Shown here: positions 6,638 to 6,649 of the stretch, one piece after another | Layout of the letters: each line of letters begins with the position of its first letter | How positions within the stretch are numbered: position 1 is the first letter of the stretch | DNA from: Synergistaceae bacterium | GTDB taxonomy: Bacteria > Synergistota > Synergistia > Synergistales > Aminobacteriaceae | DNA: 6,649 bases | Reading direction: 5' to 3' | Assembly: GCA_017394925.1 (NCBI GenBank) | Contig: JAFPWQ010000200.1 | Coordinates: forward strand, 1 to 6,649 | Made by a program: the position numbers and the translations under genes | Notes under the pieces: generated by a model | Told to the model about the DNA's origin: nothing | Databases searched by the model: none | What the model saw: only the letters and a program-made list of their open reading frames with translations

Positions 6638-6649
6638 TCACGAAAAATT

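Overview
The window holds a hexuronate (galacturonate/glucuronate) catabolism and uptake locus followed by a divergently read dehydrogenase gene. It contains six protein genes. No RNA gene, CRISPR array, insertion sequence or phage gene was seen. The organism is a bacterium of moderate GC with strong AGGAG-type ribosome binding sites. The TRAP solute-binding protein has an ordinary secretory signal peptide and no lipobox cysteine. This suggests a free periplasmic protein and so a diderm cell. Together with Firmicute-like sequence traits in UxaC, that would fit Synergistota or Negativicutes, but no marker gene is present, so this is only an inference.

Layout. From the left edge to 1058 (+) runs the C-terminal ~70% of altronate dehydratase UxaA; its N-terminus lies outside the window. 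After a 42-base gap comes a complete tripartite TRAP transporter (+): DctP binding protein (1101-2084, TTG start), DctQ small membrane subunit (2189-2707) and DctM large membrane subunit (2707-4020, overlapping dctQ by one base). A terminator-like hairpin sits between dctP and dctQ, and a second, clearer terminator follows dctM. uxaC, uronate isomerase, runs the other way (5524-4118) and converges on the TRAP genes. An AT-rich 243-base divergent region separates uxaC from an AroE/YdiB-type dehydrogenase gene (5768-6637, +), the last complete gene.

How the genes work together. TRAP would import a hexuronate using an ion gradient. UxaC isomerises galacturonate to tagaturonate (or glucuronate to fructuronate). 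A reductase (UxaB/UxuB, not in this window) would make altronate or mannonate, and UxaA dehydrates altronate to 2-keto-3-deoxygluconate. The role of the AroE-like protein is open. It keeps the catalytic Lys/Asp pair and the nucleotide-binding loop, but several residues of the classical shikimate pocket are replaced. It is the least conventional element of the window. The rest is a recognisable sugar-acid locus, and I found no strong evidence for an undescribed multi-gene system.
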